A stretch of 64,000 bases of DNA from Flavobacteriaceae bacterium (GCA_004762155.1 SIHP01000002.1:400133-464132), one strand, 5' to 3'. Positions 42,476 through 51,379 are shown, numbered from the stretch's first letter. The notes: generated by a model not told the origin, from the sequence alone. Numbers and translations are program-made.

Positions 42476-43081
42476 TTATGCTTTTCCTCCGTCTAATTCA
42501 TCTTGCCATTTTAACAATTCTGCCCATTTACCTTCATATGCTAATTGAGCTTGTTTTGGCCATGTTCCTGGTTTGTGAATTTTATAACGATCTCCTCCAC
42601 TATTTAAAACTTCTTGACATTTTTCTACAGAGGCTTCACTTAAAGATTTCCATGTTTTAATATCAAAATTATTGAATAAGCCTTCTATCTTTGGCCCAAT
42701 ACCTTCAACAATTTTTAAATCATCTTGTTTTACTTTTTTACCAAATACAGCCTTTGCTGCACTTCCATCAAAAGCTAATAAGCTTGCTGCTACTGGAGCT
42801 GTAAAAGACGAAGACATGCTAGATGACCTTGCTTTTTCTGCCGTTAAATCTGCTTCTAACCTTAATTTATTTCTATTACAAGTATTTAAATCTGCCTCTA
42901 AAGATGATCCTTTTGCTTTACACGCTTCTAAATCTGCCTCAAGTTTACTAATCTTATTTTTTAATTCTGTAATTTCTTCATTGTTGCTTCCTCCACTCAA
43001 AAGCCTACCTAATAAATATCCAAGCAAAGCACAAAGTAGACCAGCTAGAATAGGAAATAATATACACCACCAAAAATTCAT
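42476..43081 (-). CDS. Membrane-anchored coiled-coil protein with helix-hairpin-helix domain
   Basis: The 201-residue protein starts with a membrane helix (residues 3-28, GLLCALLGYLLGRLL), has a coiled coil with the regular pattern KISKLEADLEACKAKGSSLE and ADLNTCNRNKLRLEADLTAE (about 35-90), and ends in a predicted helix-hairpin-helix domain (KIVEGIGPKIEGLFNNFDIK). This build is the one annotated as predicted 5' nuclease or H3TH proteins in Bacteroidetes and could tie nucleic acid or an envelope structure to the membrane. It lies 24 bases downstream of the OmpA-like gene and probably shares its transcript. Confidence 0.75.
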   Translation of the reverse strand: MNFWWCILFPILAGLLCALLGYLLGRLLSGGSNNEEITELKNKISKLEADLEACKAKGSSLEADLNTCNRNKLRLEADLTAEKARSSSMSSSFTAPVAASLLAFDGSAAKAVFGKKVKQDDLKIVEGIGPKIEGLFNNFDIKTWKSLSEASVEKCQEVLNSGGDRYKIHKPGTWPKQAQLAYEGKWAELLKWQDELDGGKA

Positions 43082-43105
43082 AATTTTATTTTTTTATATT
43101 TGTTG

Positions 43106-44035
43106 TTATTTAATTGTTACTACAGTTCTTCTATTTTCTGCTTGACCTTCTTTTGTTGCATTATCCGCAACAGGCTCTGCTTCTCCTTTAGAACTTGTAT
43201 CTATATTACTACTTGGAATACCATTTTTTATAAAATAGCCTTTAGCAAAATCTGCTCTATTTTGACCCAAAATAATATTATTGTTTGCATCTCCAGTACT
43301 ATCTGTATGACCTTCTAATTCAACTCGAACTCCTAACTTATCAACACATTTAGATATAGCAGCTATTTTTTGTCGCTGCTCTGGAGTTAAGTTAATACTA
43401 GCTCTACCAGAATTAAAATGTAAAACTAATGGGTTTTCTTTTATAGCATTACAAGCTGCTTCTAAAGCTTTGTCCTCTTCTGAACTATCATCTGCTTTTG
43501 TTAAAATATCAAAACCAACTGGTCCGTAAAGTATATCATTTTCACCTGGAACTAAATCATCATTTAAAGTACCATAAGTATTAATTAATTTTGAAGAAAT
43601 TCCTTTTGAAACCATATAGTTTTTTACAGAGTTTGCTCTTGCCAATCCTAGATTTGGAAAAGCGGAATCATTAGTTTCATCGCTGCTATAATAGCCTGTA
43701 ATATTAAATCGTTTATTACCGTCAGCATCTAAATATTCTTTTACTTTAAGAATACCGTTATTAAGGTTTTCTGAAACAGAATCTAGTATAACAAAATTTG
43801 ATTTCTTAAAATTAAAGTTTCCATCTACTTTTAAAGATAAGCTTCCATTGGGGTCTTTAATCTTAAATGGGAATTTGGTTGCCTTCTGAAGTTCAGGTAC
43901 TACAATATTGCTTTCTACTTTTGGTTTGTTTTCTTTTTTATCGCAATTACATTTGCTACAAAAATTCCAATACAAAAAAGTACCAACAATAATTGTTAGA
44001 AGAATACCTAACAAATAACTGGTTTTTTTACTCAT
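43106..44035 (-). CDS. OmpA-family peptidoglycan-binding protein
   Basis: The 309-residue protein has an N-terminal membrane helix (residues 7-23) followed by a short cysteine cluster (CSKCNCDKKENK), a middle domain (LNNGILKVKEYLDADGNKRF) and a C-terminal OmpA domain at about 195-309. The OmpA motif is clear: LHFNSGRASINLTPEQRQKI, VELEGHTDSTGDANNN, LGQNRADFAKGYF and AENRRTVVTI. It would bind peptidoglycan from the membrane. The anchored form (no beta-barrel) is shared with other Bacteroidetes. It starts an operon with the coiled-coil HHH protein. Confidence 0.88.
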   Translation of the reverse strand: MSKKTSYLLGILLTIIVGTFLYWNFCSKCNCDKKENKPKVESNIVVPELQKATKFPFKIKDPNGSLSLKVDGNFNFKKSNFVILDSVSENLNNGILKVKEYLDADGNKRFNITGYYSSDETNDSAFPNLGLARANSVKNYMVSKGISSKLINTYGTLNDDLVPGENDILYGPVGFDILTKADDSSEEDKALEAACNAIKENPLVLHFNSGRASINLTPEQRQKIAAISKCVDKLGVRVELEGHTDSTGDANNNIILGQNRADFAKGYFIKNGIPSSNIDTSSKGEAEPVADNATKEGQAENRRTVVTIK

Positions 44036-44130
44036 TAGTTGAAAATTTAATTAGTTGATTGTGAATTTATTACTTTTTATTTGAATACTAAAATTTTTTT
44101 TAACATTCTAATTTTATGAAACAAAAGCAT

Positions 44131-44163
44131 AAAAAAAGTCACATTTTTCAATGTGACTTTTTA
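44131..44163 (-). terminator. Rho-independent terminator
   Basis: AAAAAGTCACAT (44133-44144) pairs with ATGTGACTTTTT (44151-44162) around six bases, just after the aldehyde dehydrogenase stop at 44188. Confidence 0.85.
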
Positions 44164-44187
44164 ATTTATTAAGATGTTTATTAACTT

Positions 44188-45729
44188 TTACAAATCAAAT
44201 TTTATACCTTGAGCTAAAGGTAAATCTGTAGTATAATTTATGGTATTTGTTTGTCTTCTCATATATACTTTCCAAGCATCTGAACCAGATTCTCTTCCTC
44301 CACCAGTTTCTTTTTCACCACCAAAAGCTCCTCCAATTTCTGCTCCAGAAGTACCTATATTTACGTTGGCAATTCCACAATCAGAACCAGCAACAGATAA
44401 GAATCGTTCTGCTTCTCTTAAATTATTTGTCATAATTGCTGATGATAAACCTTGGGCTACTCCATTTTGCAATCCAATAGCATTCTCTACATCTCCTGAG
44501 TATTTTAATAAATATAAAATAGGTGCAAATGTTTCATGCTGAACAATTTTAAAAGAATTTTCTGCTTCAGCAATTGCTGGTTTCACATAACAACCACTTT
44601 CATAACCTTGTCCTTCTAAAACACCACCTTCTACAATAATTTTACCACCTTCTTCTACAACTTTTTCTAACGCATCTTCATACATTTTTACAGCTTGTTG
44701 GTCTATTATTGGTCCTACATGATTATTTTCATTTAAAGGATTTCCTATTCGCAATTGTTTATATGCTTTAACAACAGCATCTTTTACTTCATTATAAATA
44801 GATTCATGAATAATTAAACGACGTGTAGACGTACATCTTTGTCCAGCTGTTCCAACAGCTCCAAATACAGCACCAATAACAGTCATTTTTATATCAGCAT
44901 CTGGTGTTACAATAATTGCATTATTTCCACCTAATTCTAATAAAGTTTTTCCTAAACGTCCTGCTACTTCTTTAGCTACAATTTTACCCATTCTTGTAGA
45001 ACCTGTTGCAGAAATTAATGGAATACGAACATCAGTGGTCATCATTTCTCCAACTGTATAATCTCCATTTATTAAATTACAAATTCCTTCTGGTAAGTTA
45101 TTTTCTGCAAAAACCTCAGCAGCAATATTCTGACAAGCAACACCACACATTGGTGTTTTTTCTGATGGTTTCCAAACACAAACATCTCCACAAACCCATG
45201 CTAAAGCTGTATTCCAAGCCCAAACAGCTACAGGAAAATTAAATGCAGAAATTACTCCTACAACACCTAATGAATGGTATTGTTCGTACATTCTATGTCC
45301 TGGTCGTTCGGAATGCATTGTTAATCCGTGAAGTTGACGTGATAATCCAACAGCAAAATCGCAGATATCTATCATTTCTTGAACTTCTCCTAAACCTTCT
45401 TGATATGATTTTCCCATTTCATAAGAAACCAATTTCCCTAATGCTTCTTTTTTTGCACGAAGCTTTTGTCCAAATTGTCTTACTATTTCTCCTCGTTGAG
45501 GAGCTGGCATTGTTCTCCAAGTACTAAACGCAGCTGTTGCAGCAGTCATTACTTTTTGATAATCTTCTTTAGATGTAGTTTTTACTTTTCCTATTAATTT
45601 TCCATCTACTGGAGAATACGATTCTATAATCGTTCCGCTAGAAAAATTATCTAAACCTGTTGAGGTTCCTTCATTTATGTCTTTTAATCCTAATGTGTTT
45701 AATGCTTCTTTTATTCCGAAATCTGTCAT
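44188..45729 (-). CDS. Aldehyde dehydrogenase, ALDH7 (alpha-aminoadipic semialdehyde dehydrogenase type)
   Basis: The 513-residue protein has the full ALDH fold: cofactor-binding FNFPVAVWAWNTALAWVCGD, the general-base Glu in LLELGGNNAI near 265, the catalytic Cys299 in AGQRCTSTRR, and EIGGAFGGEKETGGGRESGS at the end. The wording of these motifs and the 510-residue length fit ALDH7 (antiquitin/AmaB), which oxidises alpha-aminoadipic semialdehyde in lysine catabolism or betaine aldehyde. It is monocistronic. Confidence 0.88.
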   Translation of the reverse strand: MTDFGIKEALNTLGLKDINEGTSTGLDNFSSGTIIESYSPVDGKLIGKVKTTSKEDYQKVMTAATAAFSTWRTMPAPQRGEIVRQFGQKLRAKKEALGKLVSYEMGKSYQEGLGEVQEMIDICDFAVGLSRQLHGLTMHSERPGHRMYEQYHSLGVVGVISAFNFPVAVWAWNTALAWVCGDVCVWKPSEKTPMCGVACQNIAAEVFAENNLPEGICNLINGDYTVGEMMTTDVRIPLISATGSTRMGKIVAKEVAGRLGKTLLELGGNNAIIVTPDADIKMTVIGAVFGAVGTAGQRCTSTRRLIIHESIYNEVKDAVVKAYKQLRIGNPLNENNHVGPIIDQQAVKMYEDALEKVVEEGGKIIVEGGVLEGQGYESGCYVKPAIAEAENSFKIVQHETFAPILYLLKYSGDVENAIGLQNGVAQGLSSAIMTNNLREAERFLSVAGSDCGIANVNIGTSGAEIGGAFGGEKETGGGRESGSDAWKVYMRRQTNTINYTTDLPLAQGIKFDL

Positions 45730-45830
45730 TTTAAATAGTTTAATTCAACGCAACCAAAGCTACAAAATAAATCAACTATAAATAAATTAAACAAAAAATA
45801 GTTTTTTGTTTAAAAACAAACAAAAATTGA

Positions 45831-46184
45831 TTAGAAGTTTTTCCAAAGCACTTTTTTATCCGTCGCTACATCAAAAAAATCTGGACAATTATTTGTATTG
45901 GGAATCATCCCTCCAAATGTACAAAGCTTTTCTTTTTTTTCATTGTATAAAAAAGACATTGCATCCGGGCATTGATAACAGCTTTCTACTAAAAAAACTA
46001 TTTCTTCTTTGTAAACAAATTGACTGATTGCTGATTTTCTAGGAAATGGATGTTCTTTAAATTCTTGTATTTGTGCTTTAATCCAGCTTATTTCTTGAGA
46101 AGATTTGTTTGAATTTTGAGCTGTTGAACTAGATTTACAAGATAGTATTAAAATAGTTAGAAGAGTATAAAAAAATAGTTTCAT
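45831..46184 (-). CDS. Small lipoprotein (DUF6970-like)
   Basis: The 117-residue protein has a lipobox (FFYTLLTILILSCKSSST; Cys16). The mature domain holds ISWIKAQIQEFKEHPFPRKS, VESCYQCPDAMSFLYNEKKE and LCTFGGMIPNTNNCPDF, a combination I associate with DUF6970 proteins, with four cysteines that may form two disulphides. The start is 26 bases after the stop of the outer-membrane/anti-sigma-like gene, so it is probably the last gene of the ECF sigma operon. No function is known. Confidence 0.75.
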   Translation of the reverse strand: MKLFFYTLLTILILSCKSSSTAQNSNKSSQEISWIKAQIQEFKEHPFPRKSAISQFVYKEEIVFLVESCYQCPDAMSFLYNEKKEKLCTFGGMIPNTNNCPDFFDVATDKKVLWKNF

Positions 46185-46210
46185 GTGCTGTTTTTAGCTA
46201 AAATACAAAA

Positions 46211-47671
46211 TTAAAATTCGTATCTAATTCCTGTATAAACCCCCAAAATATAAGGTTTAAAACCATTTGAATTTTTAGAGAAAGTATTTAACTGAGTTTT
46301 AAACATTGGATTTATATTTAAGTTTAATCTTTTGGTTAGCATAAAATCTACGTCAATACCTAAATTACCACTAAAATTTATACTATTTAAATTATTAGCT
46401 TCTCCTATATTTCCTCCAAAATTAGCTGATTCACCAACAATTGTATTTTCTGTTAGAAATAAAGAACTAAACCCAGAAATTAAACTCGTTTTTAATGTAT
46501 TGGATTTGAAAAAAGTATATTTAATTTCTAAAGGGATTTCTAAATAACCATAAGACTGCTGTATATCTCCTTGCTCTAAATCTAATTCTAATTCATTACC
46601 AGAATTTAACTGATCAAAATCACTAGAAGAAGCACCTCCATTTGAAGATGTATATTGAACATTATCTAATCCGCTTGCGACTATAATGGCTGAAGATGTA
46701 AAAGTAATATCTTTAGTTACAAATGCTGTTTTTTGTAATTGGATTCCTGATTTAATAGACCAGTTACTATTCAATTTATACACAAGGTCAACACCATAAG
46801 AATAAGAGTTTTCTCCAGAAACACTATTACTATTTAAAGTCGCATCTAAAGCAGACGCTTCAGTAAAAGAGTTAGATTGCAAAACACCAAAAACAGGAGA
46901 AATTGCCCATTTTTTATCTTGTTTAGACTCTTCTTTTTTTACTTCTTTAGTTTTATTTATTTCTGCTATAAAATCTTTTTTATTTTCTTGTTTTTCTAAA
47001 AGATTACTTTTTTTGTTTAATGCAATATTATCAGAGGAAGTACCCTTCACAATAACTTCCTCTGATCTTTTTGCTTTTTCTTTCTCTGCAATTTTACCAT
47101 CAATTAAAGTAAAATCTTTTAGTACAACTTCATTTCTTTTACTTTTTGATTGATGATTAAGGTTATTTTTATCAGCAATTTTATCAGAATTAACGATACC
47201 CTTCACAATATTTTTTTCTGAATTTTTTACTTTTTTATCTTTTTCATTAGATATCAATAACCTTTTATTTTTAGAAGCAATTATTATGCCTTCGTTACCT
47301 TTTTTTAATACTTTTTTTGAATCATTTTTAAACTTATTTTTTTCTTCTTTAATAACAATCTCATTTTCAATTGAAATGGATTTATTATCTTCTTTATTAT
47401 TTTTTAATTTTGTTTTATTCTTTACGTTTTGCTCTGTTATAACAGGAAAATTTTCTTCTTTTTTATCCTTTTTAAATTCATTTGAAAAGAAAATCAGCCC
47501 TAAAACTAAAGTTGCAGCAACGCCACTAGAAAACCACCAAATAGGTAAAGCTCTTCTTTTTTTCTTTTGAAGTTTATCTTCAATAGCAAGCCATACTTTT
47601 GGATCTGGAGCTACCTCCATATCTTTAAGTTTTTCTTGAAATAATCTATCTATATTTTTATCTTCTATCAT
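46211..47671 (-). CDS. Anti-sigma-like N-terminus, membrane helix and C-terminal outer-membrane beta-barrel
   Basis: The 486-residue protein begins with a short cytoplasmic anti-sigma-like domain (residues 1-42, DRLFQEKLKDMEVAPDPKVW) and one membrane helix (43-62). Residues 63-255 are a Lys/Glu/Asn-rich linker without hydrophobic segments, and 256-486 are beta-rich with repeated strands (YSYGVDLVYKLNSNWSIKSG, KRLNLNINPMFKTQL) ending in the barrel-type RYEF. One polypeptide would then reach from cytoplasm to outer membrane. The start overlaps the sigma gene stop by one base, so it probably regulates that sigma factor. Confidence 0.75.
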   Translation of the reverse strand: MIEDKNIDRLFQEKLKDMEVAPDPKVWLAIEDKLQKKKRRALPIWWFSSGVAATLVLGLIFFSNEFKKDKKEENFPVITEQNVKNKTKLKNNKEDNKSISIENEIVIKEEKNKFKNDSKKVLKKGNEGIIIASKNKRLLISNEKDKKVKNSEKNIVKGIVNSDKIADKNNLNHQSKSKRNEVVLKDFTLIDGKIAEKEKAKRSEEVIVKGTSSDNIALNKKSNLLEKQENKKDFIAEINKTKEVKKEESKQDKKWAISPVFGVLQSNSFTEASALDATLNSNSVSGENSYSYGVDLVYKLNSNWSIKSGIQLQKTAFVTKDITFTSSAIIVASGLDNVQYTSSNGGASSSDFDQLNSGNELELDLEQGDIQQSYGYLEIPLEIKYTFFKSNTLKTSLISGFSSLFLTENTIVGESANFGGNIGEANNLNSINFSGNLGIDVDFMLTKRLNLNINPMFKTQLNTFSKNSNGFKPYILGVYTGIRYEF

Positions 47672-48213
47672 TATGCTTTCTCTTGTATTTGATGATAGTT
47701 TTCTACTTTCTTTTTTAATATTAACCTTGCTCTTGATAAATTAGATTTTGATGTTCCTACTGAAATCTCCAACATTTTAGCTATTTCTTTATGGGAAAAA
47801 TTATCTAACACATATAAATTAAATACCAATCTATATCGGTCTGGTAATTCTTGTATCAATTGCAATAAATCACTTATATCTATTTTCTCTTCATCAATAT
47901 CTAATACTAAACCTTCTTCATTTTCTATATCTTGCTCTTCTTTAACTAGCTGCAAAGGAGATTTTTCTCTATATTTTTGTAATGCCGTATTAATTACAAT
48001 TCTCTTTAACCAACCTTCAAAAGAACCTTTATTTTTATATTGATGTATTTTTTGAAATACTTGTATAAAACTATCTTGCAAAACATCTTCAGCATCCATA
48101 CGGTTTCTAGAATACTTTAAACTCAACGCAAAAAGTTTACCAGAAAAAAGCTGATAAACCTTTGCTTGAGCTTGTAAATTATTCTCCTTACACTGTTGTA
48201 TGAGTTCTTGCAA
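47671..48213 (-). CDS. ECF-type RNA polymerase sigma-70 factor
   Basis: The 180-residue protein has the ECF two-domain layout. Region 2 is residues about 18-85 (FALSLKYSRNRMDAEDVLQD, the GSFEGWLKRIVINTA block), and region 4 is about 120-175 (LPDRYRLVFNLYVLDNFSHK, EISVGTSKSNLSRAR). It directs transcription of a small regulon, often for envelope stress. The stop is coupled by a one-base overlap to the outer-membrane/anti-sigma-like gene, and two lipoprotein genes lie immediately upstream (15 and ten bases), so it is part of a five-gene operon. Confidence 0.92.
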   Translation of the reverse strand: MQELIQQCKENNLQAQAKVYQLFSGKLFALSLKYSRNRMDAEDVLQDSFIQVFQKIHQYKNKGSFEGWLKRIVINTALQKYREKSPLQLVKEEQDIENEEGLVLDIDEEKIDISDLLQLIQELPDRYRLVFNLYVLDNFSHKEIAKMLEISVGTSKSNLSRARLILKKKVENYHQIQEKA

Positions 48214-48228
48214 GTCTTCTTACCTTTT

Positions 48229-48942
48229 TTATAATGTTTGGTTGTAAACAAGTATTGCTTTTCCATCATCACAAATAACTTCCGCTGGCGGATTTACAAT
48301 ATCACATGTAGAAACAATATTCCATTTTTTATTAAAAGTATCTTCTAAGCTCGTGTACAACTGAACTTTATTTAAAAAACTATCTACATCTATTTGATTT
48401 GAATATGCAATATATCCTTGTGTACCACCACAAGCTTTTGATCCATAAGCTGTAAAATCCCATGCTGTTTCATTAGTACAGATAATACTTTCAGATAAAT
48501 TTTGTATTTCTGTAAATAAATCCATTAATACCTGATGCTCTTTTTCTTGATCTGATAATTCAACAGTAACCACTAACTTTTCTTCTGTTAAAGAAACTAC
48601 ACTCCAATTCAAATTTCCTGGATAAGAGTTATTTTCTATTTTAATAATATTATTCTCAAAAGTAAAAGTTCCTTCATTGTTATAAAAAGTTAAAGGTGGT
48701 GTTCCACACCAACCAGAAGTTCTTTCTATATATACATTTCCTTCTTTATAAGAAATACCATATTCTTCATCTTTTAAGTTTGCTACACGTTCGTAAGTAA
48801 CAGTTTTATTTTCTAAATTATAAATAGGATTCATCCAATTACCTATTAATAAATTATTAGTATCAACAGGAACTTCTTCGTTAACTGAACACGATGCTAA
48901 CGTTACAATTAATAGTATTGTTATTAAATTTTTCACTTTCAT
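48229..48942 (-). CDS. Lipoprotein of unknown function (237 aa)
   Basis: The signal peptide with a lipobox (LITILLIVTLASCSVNEE; Cys18) predicts a lipoprotein. The mature part has LLIGNWMNPIYNLENKTVTY, a lipocalin-like opening, and strands such as GISYKEGNVYIERTSGWCGT with conserved-looking cysteines near the end (VSTCDIVNPPAEVICDDGKA). It may be a lipocalin-like outer-membrane sensor. It sits ten bases downstream of the next lipoprotein gene and 15 bases upstream of the sigma gene. Confidence 0.7.
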   Translation of the reverse strand: MKVKNLITILLIVTLASCSVNEEVPVDTNNLLIGNWMNPIYNLENKTVTYERVANLKDEEYGISYKEGNVYIERTSGWCGTPPLTFYNNEGTFTFENNIIKIENNSYPGNLNWSVVSLTEEKLVVTVELSDQEKEHQVLMDLFTEIQNLSESIICTNETAWDFTAYGSKACGGTQGYIAYSNQIDVDSFLNKVQLYTSLEDTFNKKWNIVSTCDIVNPPAEVICDDGKAILVYNQTL

Positions 48943-48951
48943 TTCTATCGT

Positions 48952-49356
48952 TTAATTTACTGGAATAGTGATCTCTTCAAAAATATTATTTCCATCAGTA
49001 TCTTTTCCTTTCCAAAATTTAAATAAATAATCTTCTTCTTGATTTGCAGTTACAGTGAAAGTATATTCTTGCTGAATTACCACCTCAGCACAAGATCCTT
49101 CAAGGCTTTTAGTTGCATTTACTGCTACAATTCTTGTTGTTTCTTCATAAGCATAATAAAGACTATAAAAAGAATAACAACTATTTGGAAGAGAATATTT
49201 TATAGTAATATCATGCATTTCTCCAAAAGTAAAACTATCTGGTATTTCCATCTCATCTATTATTAGCGTTTCATACTCATATTGTATCGTATTATCTTCT
49301 TTTAAACAAGATTGAAATAAAAGGACACTAAAAAAAATTAACAAAAGTTTTTTCAT
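48952..49356 (-). CDS. Lipoprotein of unknown function (134 aa)
   Basis: A lipobox (LLIFFSVLLFQSCLKEDN; Cys17) marks a lipoprotein. The mature domain is a small beta sandwich by appearance (YEYETLIIDEMEIPDSFTFG, CAEVVIQQEYTFTVTANQEE, LFKFWKGKDTDGNNIFEEIT) and resembles no family I can name. It is the first gene of the operon with a second lipoprotein, the ECF sigma factor, the outer-membrane/anti-sigma-like protein and the DUF6970-like lipoprotein. A possible structured leader is listed separately. Confidence 0.7.
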   Translation of the reverse strand: MKKLLLIFFSVLLFQSCLKEDNTIQYEYETLIIDEMEIPDSFTFGEMHDITIKYSLPNSCYSFYSLYYAYEETTRIVAVNATKSLEGSCAEVVIQQEYTFTVTANQEEDYLFKFWKGKDTDGNNIFEEITIPVN

Positions 49357-49366
49357 AAAAAAATAA

Positions 49367-49435
49367 TTTTAATCACAGGGCGATAACCAAGGGTTTAATT
49401 CCTTAAAGGTTTACTCCGAGATTGTTTAGTTATCA
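49367..49435 (-). promoter_or_regulatory. Possible structured leader ahead of the sigma operon
   Basis: On the minus strand GATAACTAAACAA (about 49423-49435) can pair with part of TTGGTTATC (49383-49391), with CCTTTAAGG inside. The proximal end (TATCGCCCTGTGATTAAA) is also one of three related dispersed repeats in this window. It lies ten bases before the start codon. Confidence 0.35.
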
Positions 49436-49503
49436 TCTGTTTTATACTAGATGTAAATTTTTTTAAAAGGTTGCGTTGAATAATCTTATTTTTGTAATTA
49501 TTT

Positions 49504-50478
49504 ATGAAAAATATTGTTTTTAAAATACAATCTGCTGACGAATTTAACAGCATTGCTCTAAAAGTTTTTAAACATCAGTTTGAAAACAATGCTGTATATC
49601 GTTCGTTTTGCGATTTATTGTACGTTCATCCTTCTGATATAAAGTCAATCAACAAAATACCTTTTTTACCCATTCAATTTTTTAAATCTCACCGTATACT
49701 TAGTTCTTCAGATAAAATTCAAGAAACTTTTTCTAGTTCAGGAACAACTGGTAGTATTACAAGTAAGCATTTAGTCACCGATATTGAATGGTATACCAAA
49801 AGTTATTTAAAATGTTTTGAGAATTTTTATGGTAAAATAGAAGAATATACCGTTTTAGCTTTGTTACCAAATTATTTAGAGCGAAAAGGGTCTTCTTTAA
49901 TTTACATGGTTGATGATTTAATTAAAAAATCTAAAAATCCAGATAGCGGATTTTATTTGAATAATATTGATGAATTGGCTCAAAAACTTCAGAATTTAGA
50001 TAAAAAAGGAACTAAAATACTATTAATTGGTGTTTCTTTTGCTTTATTAGATTTAATTGAAAGACATCAATTTAATTTACAAAACACCATTGTTATGGAA
50101 ACCGGTGGAATGAAAGGTAAAAGAAAAGAAATTGTTAGAAACGAGTTACATGAATTATTAAGCAACGGTTTTGGGGTTACCAAAATTCACTCGGAATACG
50201 GAATGACAGAATTACTAAGTCAAGGGTATTCCAACGGAAATGGAATTTTTAATTGTCCGCCTTGGATGAAAATTTTAACTCGTGATACAGAAGATGCCTT
50301 AACAATTTTACCAAAAGGAAAATCTGGCGCAATTAATGTAATAGATTTAGCCAACTATAACTCGTGTTCTTTTATTGCAACCCAAGATTTAGGAAAAGTA
50401 TACGAAAATAATAGCTTTGAAATCATAGGCCGTTTTGATAATTCAGACATCCGTGGATGCAATTTAATGGTATTATAA
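49504..50478 (+). CDS. LuxE-like acyl-protein synthetase/acyltransferase
   Basis: The 324-residue protein has the features of the LuxE (acyl-protein synthetase) family of adenylating enzymes: SINKIPFLPIQFFKSHRIL, the phosphate loop SSSGTTGSITS near residues 80-90, METGGMKGKRKEIVRNELHE, and the adenylate-binding HSEYGMTELLSQGY. The C-terminal LNVIDLANYNSCSFIATQDL-type segment and GRFDNSDIRGCN complete the fold. LuxE makes fatty acyl groups for luciferase aldehydes, but no LuxC or LuxD is visible, so the acyl acceptor is unknown. The stop is 42 bases before the next start. Confidence 0.85.
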   Translation: MKNIVFKIQSADEFNSIALKVFKHQFENNAVYRSFCDLLYVHPSDIKSINKIPFLPIQFFKSHRILSSSDKIQETFSSSGTTGSITSKHLVTDIEWYTKSYLKCFENFYGKIEEYTVLALLPNYLERKGSSLIYMVDDLIKKSKNPDSGFYLNNIDELAQKLQNLDKKGTKILLIGVSFALLDLIERHQFNLQNTIVMETGGMKGKRKEIVRNELHELLSNGFGVTKIHSEYGMTELLSQGYSNGNGIFNCPPWMKILTRDTEDALTILPKGKSGAINVIDLANYNSCSFIATQDLGKVYENNSFEIIGRFDNSDIRGCNLMVL

Positions 50479-50482
50479 ACTA

Positions 50483-50514
50483 AACCGTTAACTATCGCTT
50501 GCGATTAAAACACA
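50483..50514 (+). repeat. Small dispersed repeat just before a start codon
   Basis: The sequence contains ATCGCTTGCGAT, a perfect hairpin, followed by TAAAAC, and ends six bases before the ATG at 50520. Related copies: ATCGCCCTGCGATTAAAG at 37883-37900 and the minus-strand ATCGCCCTGTGATTAAA at 49370-49386. Confidence 0.55.
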
Positions 50515-50519
50515 ACAAT

Positions 50520-51335
50520 ATGAAAAAAATATTTTTACTTTCAATAACTTTTTGCTTTGTAAACCAAGTTAACTTTTGCCAAACTATTTTAGAAGCAGAT
50601 GGCCCTGGAGAAACATATGAATTAATTAATTCTGTTTTTGCTCCTGGTTATAATGCTGTAGAAACACCAGACTGTAATCATAATGATTTTGGAAGACATA
50701 TTGATGAGGTATTTGACAAAGAATTGAATAAAAATGTATTTCGTTTTCACATACATACAGCACCAGATAACGATAGGTGTAAAAAGTTTGACCGACAGCG
50801 AAACGAAATAAAAGCATACAAGCAATCTCCAGACAATATTTTAGCTGTAGAAAAAGAAAAAATTCAATACAAATGGAAATTTAAATTAGATAAAAACTTT
50901 CAACCATCATCATCTTTTACACATATTCATCAAATTAAAGCAGTCGGTGGTTCAGAGGCTTCTATGCCTTTATTTACATTAACGGTAAGAAAAGGAAGTC
51001 CAGATAAGTTAGAATTACGTTACGCTAAAAACAAAAGTCAAGTTTCACTTGGTAAAGTAGCTTTAGAAGCTTTAAAAGGTCAATGGGTTGAGGTAACTGA
51101 AACTATTCTTTTTGATGATGAAAAAGGAAAATATGAAATAAAAATAACCAATTTAAAAACAGGTAAAACCATTTTTAAATACAAGAAAAATAATATTCGT
51201 ACTTGGAAAACAGATGCACTTTTTTTAAGACCTAAATGGGGTATTTACAGAAGTTTAAAAAAATCAACTGATTTAAGAGATGAACAACTTTTATATGCTG
51301 ATTTTAGTATTACCGAATTAAAAAGTAAAAAATAA
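50520..51335 (+). CDS. Secreted polysaccharide lyase-like protein
   Basis: The 271-residue protein starts with a signal peptide (FLLSITFCFVNQVNFCQ). The mature domain is a beta-jelly-roll with the motifs FDRQRNEIKAY, SSSFTHIHQIKA, LRPKWGIYRSL and LLYADFSI, a set I associate with the heparin-lyase-I/polysaccharide-lyase superfamily (Pfam 'Polysacc_lyase'). The lysine- and arginine-rich centre could bind an acidic polysaccharide. The catalytic family number cannot be given. A longer start at TTG 50499 is rejected because ATG 50520 gives a regular signal peptide. Confidence 0.7.
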   Translation: MKKIFLLSITFCFVNQVNFCQTILEADGPGETYELINSVFAPGYNAVETPDCNHNDFGRHIDEVFDKELNKNVFRFHIHTAPDNDRCKKFDRQRNEIKAYKQSPDNILAVEKEKIQYKWKFKLDKNFQPSSSFTHIHQIKAVGGSEASMPLFTLTVRKGSPDKLELRYAKNKSQVSLGKVALEALKGQWVEVTETILFDDEKGKYEIKITNLKTGKTIFKYKKNNIRTWKTDALFLRPKWGIYRSLKKSTDLRDEQLLYADFSITELKSKK

Positions 51336-51379
51336 CTTCGTAAGTTTTTATTTAATCTTTCGACTACTCTTAAAAAATT

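Noticed and set aside
42672..43318. Plus-strand open frames across the HHH and OmpA-like genes
   Set aside because: They are antisense to two clear genes (coiled-coil HHH protein, OmpA), and their composition is a shadow of those.
44240..45527. Several plus-strand open frames inside the aldehyde dehydrogenase gene
   Set aside because: They are antisense to a well-supported ALDH7 gene and consist of low-complexity Leu/Gln/His/Lys sequence.
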